From Pilaira anomala (Eukaryota; Mucoromycota; Mucoromycetes; Mucorales; Mucoraceae), in contig JAIXMQ010000007.1 in assembly GCA_025716855.1 (NCBI GenBank), positions 620,001-684,000 of the forward strand: a DNA stretch of 64,000 nt, written 5' to 3'. Below are positions 1-10,991 of this stretch, in pieces; positions within the stretch are counted from its first letter, which is position 1; every line of letters begins with the position of its first letter. A program made the translations under genes and the position numbers. A model generated the notes under the pieces. It searched no databases, was not told the DNA's origin, and saw only the letters and a program-made list of their open reading frames with translations.

Positions 1-600
1 AATGTAATAATTTAAGTTTACTGTCGCTCTGATATTCTCTATGCTGCTAATAATGGTAAAAATGTGGAGTATCCTCCGATTATTGTAGGGATTCAGCAGG
101 TGGTGAATCAAAAGTTCATTTATCATTTAATTAATTATGTCAGCCACGTGTATGATAGATACAACGTTAGACCTATTATTCTTGTTATTGTTGCAAATTC
201 CTTTGTCAGCTTAAATTTTCAAGAGCATTTTACCACAAGCAGCAAGAACAGTATGTCTTTTAGAAGCAATCTGCAAACTATGGGCAAAAGAATGCCTCTT
301 TTTTTAACTCTTGAACTTGTATCAATTACGGTCTTCTTTACTGTGTCAAATATGCAAGTCTGGGTCCGAGACCACACAGCATTTCTTTGTCTCGTGATTT
401 TACAAGTGGTCCTTTTGGGAATCTCAACTGGCCGCTTTACAACTAACTGCAAAGTTCCCAACTCCAGAGTCAGTTTGTTGGCCTTCCATGTAGACATTAC
501 ACGAAGAGTCTGGTGAGTTAATCGATGAGGGCTATCTTCCTTTCCTTAGGAACCAAATTAGAAATTATCTGGCGCCATCACTGGATGTGCATCTTTGATA
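1..600 (+). pseudogene. Decayed PD-(D/E)XK-like Mucorales repeat gene fragment
   Basis: The + strand is open from the window edge to about 516 and reads DILYAANNGKNVEYPPI, then IIVGIQQVVNQKFIYHLINY, then a VYDRYNVRPIILVI stretch. The pattern 'PPIIVxxQ...F..RxxxY...VY.RY...P.VLVI' is, from memory, that of a large Mucorales family related to Rpn-type PD-(D/E)XK nucleases or transposase-like proteins. The position where the family has E-x-Q reads G-I-Q, so the presumed catalytic Glu is lost. After about residue 100 the similarity moves to another frame, where 411-600 stays open apart from one stop. I read this as an old mobile-element-like gene broken by substitutions and indels. The 5' end lies outside the window. 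It could instead be an unrelated orphan. Confidence 0.4.
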
Positions 601-1167
601 ACACGCCTTGGTCCAACGTTTCTTGCTGAATCTTTATATAATTATTCTCTTTCTCACTATCCCACCACGGCTGCTAAATCTCATGAACTTATATAGACAC
701 TAGCTAATAACTTCCTCTTTAACTCATTATTTTAATAAAAGCTTGTGAATTAATACAAATACAAAGCTATTGTGCTCTAACTAATAATAAAAAAACAACG
801 CTTTAAATATGCGTATTATTTAATGGTGCACTTCAAATGAACTAAAGCTCATTCTGAACAAAAATCAAATACCCAAAACAAGCTTTTTAGCTAACAGTAA
901 ATAAAGAATATATTTCCTCGTTTAGTTATTCTGTTTACCTCCTGTTTTGCCTATTTTATACTGCTACTACTACATTTAATTTACAGGTGCTTACCAAGTG
1001 GTGTTTACCATCTTTTTTATTTTTTTATTTACTAAAATGAGGGCATAATACTGTTCATTGAGGTGGGTTTGCTCGAAAATTTTAATTATAGATAAATTAT
1101 CTTGAATAATGAGCAAAAAACGTTGTCTTCATTGCCTCTCTCTTCCTCAAATAACTATTATTTTAAA
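601..1167. other. Intergenic, nothing recognised
   Basis: AT-rich sequence with frequent stops in all frames and no codon-like periodicity that I can see. It separates two decayed genes. Confidence 0.5.
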
Positions 1168-1618
1168 ATGGATACTATTACCCAACTCCCAGATAAACTT
1201 TTACATGAAATCACCAATCGATCAAATACATGACAGCAATTCAACTTGACCATGGTCAACAGCAAGAAATTAGCTGAATGTATCTTCTGTCGCCTACCCC
1301 CTTGGTAAAAGTTTCACCCTTAGAAACGATACTATTATGAGTGGGGTTTTCACGCAAAGTATCAGGGAAATCATCTTGCACATGAATATCAATTATAACA
1401 CGCCTCAAGTACAGCAGCTTGCTTCCCTTGCCCTTGTAAGATGCAATCAAAATATATCGGTTCGAACTGCCAGAAAGTTGCTGCATCGCATTCCAACGTA
1501 TAACTTTGGCCATCCATTCAGGACTGCTCGTAATACCCTAGCCAGATATTATGACATGATTGAGGCTGGTGATAATAACACATTGGAGGAAAAGATTAAA
1601 AAAAAATGCATTTAAACT
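1168..1618 (+). pseudogene. F-box protein pseudogene
   Basis: An ATG at 1168 opens MDTITQLPDKLLHEITNRSNT, which starts like an F-box (LPDKLLHEI). It is cut by an in-frame TGA at residue 22. Beyond the stop the same frame continues QQFNLTMVNSKKLAECIF, still F-box-like (an 'LTxVNKxW'-type segment). Near 1285-1300 the coding signal moves one frame and runs from YPLGKSFTLRNDT to a stop at 1613-1615, ending in a Lys-rich tail. One nonsense mutation and one frameshift therefore interrupt a short F-box gene. F-box genes are greatly expanded in Mucorales, where they serve as substrate receptors of SCF ubiquitin ligases. The C-terminal half is not recognisable as LRR or WD40. Confidence 0.5.
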
Positions 1619-2357
1619 CTTAACGTTTGGTGGAGACGTTTAATATCCTAACTTGTATTAACTAACCACTCATTCGTTGTTATAAATAAATCACTTTTTT
1701 TTTATTTTTTACTCTCTCTTTATCATACAAAGCATGAACCTTTTTTTTTTTTTTTAGTAGTAGAATTAATAGTAATAAAGTGTCTTTTGATATATTAAAT
1801 GTACTATCAACTATTAAATTATTCAGGAACGCATTTGACACTCATCTTACTTTCAAGCTGATGTAGTATAAATCAATCGTCATTCGTTACGTAAATACAT
1901 ACAAATATTTACAAGAAATTTCTCAGTATGTGTACATACAATACTACTATCGCTGAAAATCTGTCAAGCCACTCAAGTTTTTGTTTAAGGCTAATATTTC
2001 TGAAATCAAACATTTTACAGGTAAACTCGCTTTATCTGATCCATACGGGACGATTATATTTCCGATAATTTTTTTTTTTTTTAGTTATTTCCCATCTTTC
2101 TATCAAGGTGTCTTTTTTTTAGAGAGAGAGAGAGAGAGAGAGAGAGGCAAATGATTTAGAACTTGTTGAACAACCTTCTCTCATAGTTCGCTATAAGCGC
2201 TGTCATCCAAATAAACCACTGCATCACGATGATGGAAAAAAGAAGTTTTTGAAAGTCACCTTTTTTCGCGTCATCTTTTTTTTTAAAAAAAAAAAAAAAG
2301 GCTCAAGAAATTTTTTTTTTTTTCCTTTTTCCTTTTTTTTTAGTTTATTATATACAG
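1619..2357. other. Intergenic, upstream of NUP53-like gene
   Basis: Contains poly-T runs and a (GA)n microsatellite at about 2121-2146. A long T-rich tract lies immediately before the start codon at 2358. Similar pyrimidine tracts precede several starts in this window and may be part of the core promoter or 5' UTR. No gene seen. Confidence 0.5.
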
Positions 2358-3274
2358 ATGTTTAGTTCGGACTCTTCTGCTAATAAGAAAAGAGGTTCAG
2401 TGGGTACATTAACCACCCCTGGCACATCCACAGCACCACCCAGCCTTTCTTTGTTTGGCACGCAACCTACCACATCCGCACCTCTTTTTGGCTCACAACC
2501 CACAACCTCTGCACCTCTTTTTGGTAGCCAAACTCCAACTACATCCGCACCTTCTTTTGGCCAAACTTCTTCTGCACCTCTTTTCGCACCTCTTTCTGGT
2601 AATCAGGGAACAACCACACCAGCCAACTCATTATTTGGTAACTCAACTTCTTCCGCACCTGCAACCAACTCATTATTCGGTAACTCAACTACTTCAGCAC
2701 CTGCAACCAACTCATTATTTGGAAACCAAACTACTAGCACAGCACCTGCAACCAATTCATTATTTGGAAACCAAACTACTAGCACAGCACCTGCAACCAA
2801 CTCATTATTTGGAAAACAAACAACTAGCACAGCACCTGCAACCAACTCATTATTTGGAAACCAAACTACTAGCACAGCACCTTCTACAAACTCATTATTT
2901 GGTCCTCAATCCAACACAACAACATCTAATAATTCCTTGTTTGGTACACAATCTAACGCAACAAACTCATTATTGCAAAACAACCAACAACAACAACAAC
3001 AACAACAAGAAAAGGCTTATTTAGATTTAGAAAGATGTTTTCCTGACAAAAATGTACCTTATTATGTTGTAACTCCTGATCATATTACGCGTAGAGTAGT
3101 TCCTGCCAACTTCTTTTATGGAAAAAATACCCAGGATATCAGTGCACTTACCAACACAAAAGATGGATTGAACGTGTCTGAACCATTTTCTGCCTCACTT
3201 GGATTTAATGAGAGAAATACTACTTTACCACGCTATTTGACTTCTTCTGATAACAATAATACTGTAAGCACACA

Positions 3275-3342
<68 letters not shown>

Positions 3343-4243
3343 AACCTGATGATTAATTTAACCTATTTTTTTTTTTTTTTTTCTAATTGTCTAGGCTACA
3401 AATAATAATAAAACAACCAAAAACTTTACCAAAAAGAGAGTATTTGAAGGTGAAGAATCAGGGTAAGTATTTGTTTAATACGAGAAAGAGAAAGAGAAAG
3501 AGAGAAAATTGACATTTTGCGTATGTATATATATATATATATATAGATATAGTCGTAATATTTTAGCAAAGAATAGTGCTGGTGTATTCAGTAAAAAGGG
3601 AAATATGACTAATGGATTTGATAAAAACTTGGCTAAACAAGAGAATCAAACACCACCTGCTGAATCAATAAAAGATATGGGATTAACAACTTCTACAACA
3701 TCAGCACCTTGCCATAAAATTGATATCAATGCAGGAAATGCCTCTTATATACTATATGGTGATAAAAAGTAATGTATATATAGTATGTAATTGTTATATA
3801 TATATATACTCAAATGATTACATCTTTTTTTTTTATATATATATAGCTTACCTGAATCAAAGAAGACGGCAGTTCGAGTATTTGGATACGATCAAAACAA
3901 TATTGAAAGAATTATTAAACATTTCGAAAGTCTTGGAGAGTTATCTAGACCTTACATGAGTCAAGGTAATTGGATTATATTTGATTATGTGTCACCTGAA
4001 TCAGCTTTAAAAGCAATTCAATGTAATGGTATGAACATCGATCAAGATCATTTAGTTGGTGTGACTTGGGATGAAAAATCACAAGAGGTCGAATTTTTAC
4101 ATTATCAAAATATGAATCAATCAAAAGATTTGTTTAAAAGATCCGATAGTTTTATGAATCTCTCTAATCAGAAAAAACAAAAGTTGGATCAAAAGAATCA
4201 AAACATCATGTCTAAAATTAAAGAAAAGATTTGGGGATGGTAA
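2358..4243 (+). CDS. Nup53/Nup35-like FG nucleoporin
   Basis: Structural nucleoporin of the nuclear pore inner ring, related to yeast Nup53/Nup59 and animal NUP35. Four exons: 2358-3263, 3395-3462, 3553-3768 (acceptor at 3546 also possible) and 3847-4243, giving about 528 aa. Residues 1-215 are FG repeats, first 'SAPLFGSQ' units and then at least six near-identical 15-residue units of the type NSLFGNQTTSTAPAT, followed by a short polyQ. Residues ~402-475 form a Nup35-type RRM (AVRVFGYDQNN ... GNWIIFDYVS ... LVGVTWDE). The protein ends KIKEKIWGW, matching the C-terminal amphipathic membrane-binding helix of Nup53. Intron 1 holds a (CA)n tract of about 60 bp starting next to the donor. The long, homogenised FG region is unusual, because fungal Nup53 proteins normally carry few FG motifs. 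Confidence 0.8.
3276..3338. repeat. (CA)n microsatellite in intron 1 of the nucleoporin gene
   Basis: About 30 CA units lie directly after the 5' splice site of the first intron. Length variation here would be spliced out. Confidence 0.9.
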
Positions 4244-4431
4244 TTAAAAAAAAAATTTAAATAAAAAAATTATATTTGCTCAATATATAAGTGATGTCAC
4301 ACACGCACACACACACACACACACACAACAATTTACTTTTATATAACACACGACTCCCTTTTTTGTGTTTTTTTTATTTTTTTTTTTTTTTTTTATTCAT
4401 TTTTTCTCATCTATTTATTAAAAACGAAAAA

Positions 4432-6491
4432 ATGAGTACTCATAAAACTGTTGGTAATTAACTTTATAAATAAACTTTCTTAAAAGCAAAAAGGATCACT
4501 TATATTTTCAAGTTCAGAAACAGACGAAGGTTATGTAGAGCAAAGGTTTGATGAACCTCATTTTATGAAGAAATGGACTGACGATCAAAAAGCAGGTAAT
4601 TGAAATGGTTGACAACTTGTATTATGCATGAAAACAAAAGTATTTAACACTTTTTTTTTTTTTTTTTCTGCCTAGAATTTGCATATCAACTTTTATTATG
4701 CATACCTATTTCAAAGACAATAAACGTAGTAGATAGATTATCACCACTATTACATCGTGATTTCATCTCTGTATGACACTCTTTTCTTATTAAAATGAAT
4801 TCAGATAATAACACCAAATTTTATTTAGGAATTACCTTACGAAATTACCATGGAAATATTATATTATCTTGATATCAGCTCTTTAACATGTATCTCTCGA
4901 GTTTCCAAGAAATGGAAAAAAGTCAGTGAAGATCAATTGTTATGGAAAGACTTATTTTATTCTGTAGGTTGGAAATCAAATAAAGAAGCCATCTTTGAGT
5001 ACCTGACAAACAAACCCACAAAAACTTCATTATCTTCCTCTATAGCCTTAGCCAGAAGCAAGAATAATAACACAACAACACTCTTGAATGTATACGATTT
5101 ACCTTCTTTGGATGTACATACGACTGCACGATTAAAACCATATAAAAGATCAACTGATTTATTTTTCGATAAACTGATACGAAATAATCAAACTCAAAGT
5201 AAAAGCAGTAGTAGTAGTAGTAGTAGTAGTAACAGTAGCAGTAGTGACACTCATCATTACAACAATTCAGCTTTAAATGAAAGTTTAGCTATTCGACCTA
5301 CACAAGTTTATCCATCTAGATCACAACCTTGTAGTAGTAAAGAACTTTTATCTCATTTAATTGTTGAAAGACCATTTCTAAATCGACCCTCACCAAGAAG
5401 ATATGTAAAATATGATGAAAGTGCCATATTTCATTATAAAGAGAATTACGATATACGATTTATTAATTGGAAAAGACTCTATCGTAATCGACACACGATC
5501 GAAAGGAGATGGAAAGAAGGCAAATGTAAAGTAAAACAATTTCCTCCCACACATCATGATAATGCTTTGATCATGGATGAAACGCAACATAATGGTGGTA
5601 TCTATTGTCTTCAATTTGATCATTCCATCTTGGTGACCGGTAGTCGTGATAGAAATTTAAAAGTCTGGGATATCAAAACCGGTAGATTGAAGTTTACTTT
5701 AGAAGGACATTCAGGTAGTGTCCTTTGTCTTCAGTTTGATGATCGTTATTTAATTACGGGTTCGAGTGATAGTACTTTGATCGTTTGGGATATTCATACA
5801 GGTCGAAAGATCAAGTCCTTTGTTGGACATGGTGAAAGTGTATTGAATGTAAAGTTATTAGGTAATACTGTCGTCAGTTGCTCAAAAGATCGTACGGTCC
5901 GTATTTGGAATTTAGAAAAGGGTACCCTTGAAATGACCTTAAGAGGTCATCGTGCGGCTGTAAATGCTGTACAATTTAAAAACGATAAAATCGTATCTGC
6001 TTCAGGTGACCGCACTATAAAGATCTGGGACATTGTAAGTTATCTAATTGCATATGATATGTGTAACACTAAAAAACTTTGTAATTTAGCATACGGGTGT
6101 TTGTATAAAAACACTTGATTCACATAGTCGTGGTATTGCTTGCGTAGAATACGATGGTCAATACATTATTAGTGGATCAAGCGATCAATCAATTCGTGTA
6201 TGGTGTGCAGAAACAGGTGAATGTTTATTTACACTGGAAGGACATACAGATTTAGTTCGTACTTTACAACTTGACGGTAAATCGAAACGGATCGTGAGCG
6301 GTAGTTATGATGGAAGTTTAAAGATTTGGAGCTTAGAAGATGGCAAATTATTAAAAAGCTATAATCAAGCTGTACATGGAAGAATACTTAATTTACAATT
6401 TGATTATGGAAGAATCGTGTGTTGTTCTAATCTAGGTAAAATCGTAATGTACGACTTTACGCATGGTATAGATACTCAATTTCTATTATGA
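4432..6491 (+). CDS. F-box/WD40 protein, SCF substrate receptor (Cdc4/Met30/beta-TrCP type)
   Basis: Substrate-recognition subunit of an SCF E3 ubiquitin ligase. Five exons: 4432-4453, 4494-4595, 4676-4770, 4829-6034 and 6090-6491, 608 aa. The 22-nt first exon encodes MSTHKTV and is joined in frame to GSLIFSSSETDEG. The F-box is at residues ~74-115 (ELPYEITMEILYYLD ... VSKKWKKVSED ... LLWKDLF). A linker with a Ser homopolymer follows. Seven WD40 repeats fill residues ~327-600, with repeated 'GSxDxxLKVWD' ends and 'GHxxxV' starts. F-box plus seven WD repeats is the architecture of Cdc4, Met30/Pof1 and beta-TrCP. I cannot choose between these from sequence alone. The stop is about 115 bp before the start of the next + strand gene. 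Confidence 0.85.
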
Positions 6492-6606
6492 GCAAAAAAA
6501 ATAAATTTTTTCTGATGACTGCGAAACGCGTTATTTTTTTTTTTTTATTTTTCTTTATTTTTTTTTATTTTTCTTTTTATTTTTCATATTACAATATAAA
6601 AAAAAT

Positions 6607-7269
6607 ATGTCTGATCGTCGCTCTAAACTCATGGCTTTAGCCGGTAAGCGTAAGCAAGCAACTCAAGAATCTAATAGTAGTGATGAGGAAAAATCATCCC
6701 ATAAAAAAACAAAGCGGTAAGTTTTTCTTTTTATCTTTACTCTCTTTCTTTTTACTTATTTTCCTAATAGTAACGTAAAACCTAAAAAGTATGCGCCTGT
6801 AAAAGTCAGTGAAGACGAAGACGAAGACGACGACGACGAAGAAGAAGAAGAAGAAGAAGAAGAAAGTGGTAAAAAGAGAAAAAAAAAAAATTAGATATGC
6901 ATTTTTGATATTTACTTGCTTCAATTTTTATTTTTATTTAGAGCAAGATTCCTCTGATGACGACGATGATGATAAGCCCAAAGCTAAAAAGAAGAGATCT
7001 TCGAAACCTGTTATTACTGAGAAAATTTTGAAAAAGAAATCACAAGGTAGTGATGAAGAAGGCTCTGATGAAGGAAAAGATGGTATATCTGGTAAGTAAA
7101 TTCATCATTGCCCAAATGAATTACATTGAATCCTAAAATAATTTTCAATTTTTTAGAGGAAGAATTGGAAGTGTTGGACACAAAGTTGATTATTCCAGGA
7201 GGAAGAAGAACACGTGGAAAAAAGATTGATTATAAACAATTTGGTGCTGATCCTGAAGATGAAGAGTAA
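6607..7269 (+). CDS. CHZ1: CHZ1-like histone H2A.Z chaperone
   Basis: Small, highly charged nuclear protein of 156 aa. Four exons: 6607-6716, 6771-6868, 6942-7091 and 7157-7269; all three introns are short and keep the frame. The N-terminus is basic (MSDRRSKLMALAGKRKQ). It is followed by an uninterrupted Asp/Glu run, a Lys-rich linker and a C-terminal motif EEELEVLDTKLIIPGGRRTR, then GKKIDYKQF. The pattern 'L..(I/L)D...II..GRRTRGK.IDY' is, from memory, the CHZ motif of yeast Chz1, which binds H2A.Z-H2B dimers for delivery to SWR1. The acidic and basic tracts are also typical of histone chaperones. A different small chromatin protein cannot be excluded. Confidence 0.65.
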
Positions 7270-8681
7270 AAAAAAAAAAGCGTATACATAGTAACAATAG
7301 TAAATATCCCCCCAAACACACCACATCTCCTCACATCCCATCATAATATATTTAATTATAAAAAAAAACTTGTCTTTACTTGTAGGTATTTAATTTTTTT
7401 GATTTCTGGCTTTGAATGCTAAAAAGTTTAAACTTTTTGATCTGCCTGTGTGTCACAATAATATCTTTTACTTAATCTAAAAATGATTCATGATAAAACT
7501 ATAGACTTTTTTTTTTTCATAGAGAATGAAGGGATGAAAGATTTTAATCGAGGTCAGGATTACATTTTCTTTTTATATTTATATTAGGGGTATTCAGACC
7601 AATATGAGCTATAAAAAGCTACATCTCTAAATAGATTGATTGAATTCAGTGTTGATATACGCTTGAAATCATCTACATTGTCGCAATGAGTTGAGAGTAT
7701 GTAAATGTAAATAAATAAACGTTATCACTAGTTATAGCTACTTCAACAAAAAAAAATTATCATGAAGAGAATACAACTAAAGTGTTAAATATGTACTTTC
7801 GTTTTTTTTTTTTTTTAAAAAAAAAAGTAACATTAAAACTAGAAAAGAAATCAGATTCTCGTACCTTAATTCTCTACAATTACCTTTGAACGTTAGCATT
7901 AATACTTTTGGTTTAATGACAACTTATTATTCCCAGTTCCCCTTGCTATACTATTATCATCAGTTCCCTTTATTTTATTTTCGCTTTCAAAACTGCTACC
8001 TTTTCTTTTTTTAAATTTATTATTATCTCCTTTTAGTTTATCTGTATGTCAAAACAGCTATTTATTTTAGTTTTTTTTTAATTCTCACAGAGCACAACAT
8101 CACTTTTAGTTTACATAGAAACACTTATTATTTTACTCAACAACCTTTTAACGTAGAATTACCTTTTATACCCAACAATATCTAAGTTTTATAGAAATAC
8201 TTTATTACTCAACATTTGATCTATAATGATCACTTTATCATATGGAATGTCAAAAGAAGTTGACACAATAATACGAAGGAGATCATGATCGACTCTATTT
8301 AGTATAAATACAACCCATAGAATTTGGAATTACAATAAATCTCATCTTACCTTTACCTTACTTTTATATTTTATATTTTATTTAATCCATTATAAATCCT
8401 TTTTTTTTTTTTTTTCGTACACATTTTAACTTTTAGTCATAACACTCTCTTTTCTTTCTCTTCCCAATTTCTTATAAAAAAACGTAGTTGGACAACTCAA
8501 AACCTCGTGCTCACGCGTAAAAGAACATATCTATCTATTTACTTTATATCACCTTGATGTTTAACATTATAACTGCATGTTATTTATTGCAAAAAGTGTT
8601 CACTCTTCGGACAAAGTGATACGAAACTTTAATTTTTTCCGTGTAAATGTTTATCCGTAGAATTTTCTTAAAAAAAGTAAC
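7270..8681. other. Intergenic, no gene recognised
   Basis: About 1.4 kb of AT-rich DNA with many homopolymer runs between CHZ1-like and the tRNA gene. I see no convincing exon, repeat family or hairpin. Confidence 0.5.
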
Positions 8682-8754
8682 TGGAGAAGCTGGGCGTCGA
8701 TCCCAGTGCCTCTCACATGCTAAGCGAGCGCTCTACCATTTGAGCTACATCCCC
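8682..8754 (-). tRNA. tRNA-Ala (anticodon AGC)
   Basis: The minus strand folds as a standard cloverleaf without intron. The acceptor stem starts GGGGATG and pairs with CTTCTCC, with one T-T mismatch and one G-T pair. The D arm contains GTAGCTCAAATGGTAGAGC. The anticodon loop is CTTAGCATG with AGC at 8719-8721. The T arm is CTGGG-ATCGACG-CCCAG, and the discriminator base is A. A T-run on the minus strand, read from about 8680, could be the Pol III terminator. Confidence 0.93.
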
Positions 8755-9473
8755 TTTGTTACACGAAATAGACCCAAATTTGGGCGCCCTTATACCAAAA
8801 AATATTATTTAAACTCCGTCCTGTAGTAGTTTTAGAACCATGGCTTAGAATAGTTTATTTACTGTCTATACTTTACAACAAGTAAAATATTTCTATTCCT
8901 TTGCTGTGAAAAAAAGTTTCAGAAAAAGTTTAGTAGTTGAATTAGGTTTTGGGAACTACTTTCTTGGCACAAAGTCATGCTGAATATTAGGGCGGGCATT
9001 TATCCGGCCTGTGATCAATTATTTTAATTTCTGGAAAGGAGTAAAAAAAAAAAAAAAAGAAGAGTCAAATCAAGCAAGATATTATTTTCTGTTTTACCCG
9101 GCCTAACAGTCGATGCAAAACAATTTTACATTTTTTATCTTGTAAAAAGCAATCTCCACCAATGGATTGCTATAAATGTTGGAACGAGTTATTTGGAGTA
9201 TTAACTTAATATTTCGTCAAATTAGCCCAATCGTCGAGGATGCTCTACACAAAAAAAAAAAAAAAAAAAAAAAAAGGCAAATATACGGCAGGTTGGGTAC
9301 AAAGAAGCATTTTTTCGCATTATTAATAAGCAAAAGTATAAACAAGCCTATATATTTAATATTACCTTTACATATATCAAGGTCTAGGTTTATACCAGAG
9401 AGATAAATGAGTACGTGTAATGTAATTGATATTTATTTTTCTTAATTTTTTTTTGACAGTCATACATAATACT
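8755..9473. other. Intergenic, no gene recognised
   Basis: AT-rich DNA between the tRNA and the inverted-repeat element, with a poly-A tract of about 26 bases at 9251-9276. Nothing codon-like. Confidence 0.5.
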
Positions 9474-9972
9474 GGGTTTCCCACCATTTTTTCAAAAAAT
9501 TGAGTGTAATTTTTCAAAAAACGCTGCACCATTTTTTCAAAAAATTGAGTAATTTTTCAAAAAACGCTGCACTATTTTTTCAAAAAATGCTGCACTATTT
9601 TTTCGAAAAATTGAGTAACTTTTCAAAAAACGCTGCACTATTTTTTCAAAAAACTCAGACTATTTTTTCAAAAAAACTGCCCTTATTTTTCTAATAAAAT
9701 TAAAACCATGTGTGATCTTTTGACTCCTCGAATTATGGAATCGATTATAAATGTAACTTTACAAGATTGCAGTGGATGGATCCGTCATTCTGTTAGTTTT
9801 TTTCCCTCGCTGTCTTGCAATGGAAGAAATGCTTTAAACTTTTGAATAAAATTAATTTTTTTTTTTTAAAAATCTGTGCCTTTTTGAAAAAATAGTCTAA
9901 GTTTTTTGAAAAAATAGTGCAGCGTTTTTTGAAAAATTACACTCAATTTTTTGAAAAAATGGTGGGAAACCC
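9474..9972. mobile_element. MITE-like element with long terminal inverted repeats
   Basis: The left end GGGTTTCCCACCATTTTTTC at 9474 and the right end at 9972 are exact reverse complements over 56 bp (9474-9529 versus 9917-9972). Similarity continues further inside. Both arms consist of short subrepeats in which TTTTTTCAAAAAA alternates with TTGAGT, GCTGCAC or CTCAGAC, giving about eight copies on the left and four on the right. The roughly 200-bp core has only a short open frame (9708-9845, MCDLLTPRIMES...) with no recognised domain. Long TIRs with subterminal repeats and no transposase fit a non-autonomous DNA transposon. I see no clear target-site duplication; the right flank is an A-run. 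The element ends 44 bp before the start of the next gene. Confidence 0.75.
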
Positions 9973-10016
9973 AAAAAAAAAACATTCACATACATTTTTT
10001 CTCTCTTTTCAAACAA

Positions 10017-10483
10017 TGAGAATCGTTATTGAAACACTAGACAAGGAACAAGTCTTCTTGTTAGAAGCCGAGCCTTATTATACAGGGCTTACGATTAAAC
10101 GAAAGATTAATTACTTATACGAAATTCCATGGCAAACACAACTCTTGTCTTATAAATCAGTAGCTTTCAAAGATGATAAAACACTTTCTGATTACGATGT
10201 ACAAGATCTCGACAGTATTGTACTTACCTTGAAAAACGAGACGACACCAGAAATTTTTAGCATTCGGGTTAGTTTTCTAAATGGACAGATTGTTATGTTG
10301 AAGGTTAAACCTACCACAGCGATTGAAAAAATACGAAAAGGCTTGTTAGATAAAACAGGTATACCTTTAGAACAGATGCGTATCTTATATCGCGGAGTAG
10401 AATTAGTAGACGGAACGGTTGCAAGTAATAAAATTGAAGCAGAAGCTGAACTGTTTTTGGTTCTAAAATTAGTAGGTAGCTGA
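10017..10483 (+). CDS. Tandem double ubiquitin-like protein, diglycine lost
   Basis: Intronless, 155 aa, made of two ubiquitin-fold domains. Domain 1 spans residues 1-75 (MRIVIETLDKEQVFLLEAEP ... LSDYDVQDLDSIVLTL). Domain 2 spans ~80-155 (IRVSFLNGQIVMLKVKPTTA, then GIPLEQMRILYRGVELVDG). Domain 2 ends LVLKLVGS exactly where ubiquitin ends LVLRLRGG, so the conjugatable terminus is replaced and the position of Lys48 is Val. It probably acts as a non-conjugated ubiquitin mimic or adaptor (inference). I chose the ATG at 10017 because it begins the beta-strand as in ubiquitin; an upstream in-frame ATG at 9917 lies inside the inverted-repeat element. Paralogues lie at 24.2-26.8 kb. The promoter is largely replaced by the element ending at 9972. 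Confidence 0.8.
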
Positions 10484-10991
10484 ACAAGTCCTTTGAAGAT
10501 ATGTAATATCAATACCACGTTTATGTAATAAAATAATTTTTCTTTTTATTTATTTTGGGCAAAAACTTCGGATTTGATGGAGTCCCTTGATTTTTTCCCA
10601 TCAAACTCGATCATACTACGTAATTTTTTATTGTTTTTCATTAGGAAGAGGATGAATGGATTTTCATTTTATCTATATTTTATTTGATGACTCTGTCGAA
10701 AAAGGAAACATAGAATATCTTTTAAAGCGAAGTGGTAGATTTTATATGTAGAGAATGTTTTCACACAAAAATTACAGATAATAACTCCACTAAATTCTAT
10801 TTTCTCAATAAATCAAATCAAAGTTACAATTTACCAATCGAATATTTTATATGTACACAAGTTTCGAAAATGATTTTTTTTTTAAAAAAAAGGCGGAGGA
10901 GTAGAAGTAAAAAAATAAAAAGAACATTCTTTTTCCTTCTATATGTACATAAGAGACGGTAGTAATAACTAACGAATAAATAGCAAATATA
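10484..10991. other. Convergent intergenic region
   Basis: Lies between the 3' ends of the ubiquitin-like gene (+) and the WDR24-like gene (-). AT-rich, no feature seen. Confidence 0.5.

Noticed and set aside
2455..3024. Long open frame overlapping the FG-repeat exon in another frame
   Set aside because: It is the shadow of a homogeneous repeat; its His/Leu-rich translation has no domain.
6694..6924. Hydrophobic minus-strand frame
   Set aside because: Antisense of the Asp/Glu-rich and T-rich parts of the CHZ1-like gene.
9500..9694. Repetitive frame FSKNAALFFQKML
   Set aside because: Translation of the subterminal repeats of the inverted-repeat element.
9474..9694. CRISPR-like array of short repeats
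   Set aside because: Spacing is irregular, the spacers are themselves repeated, the units are palindromic homopolymers, and the genome is eukaryotic.
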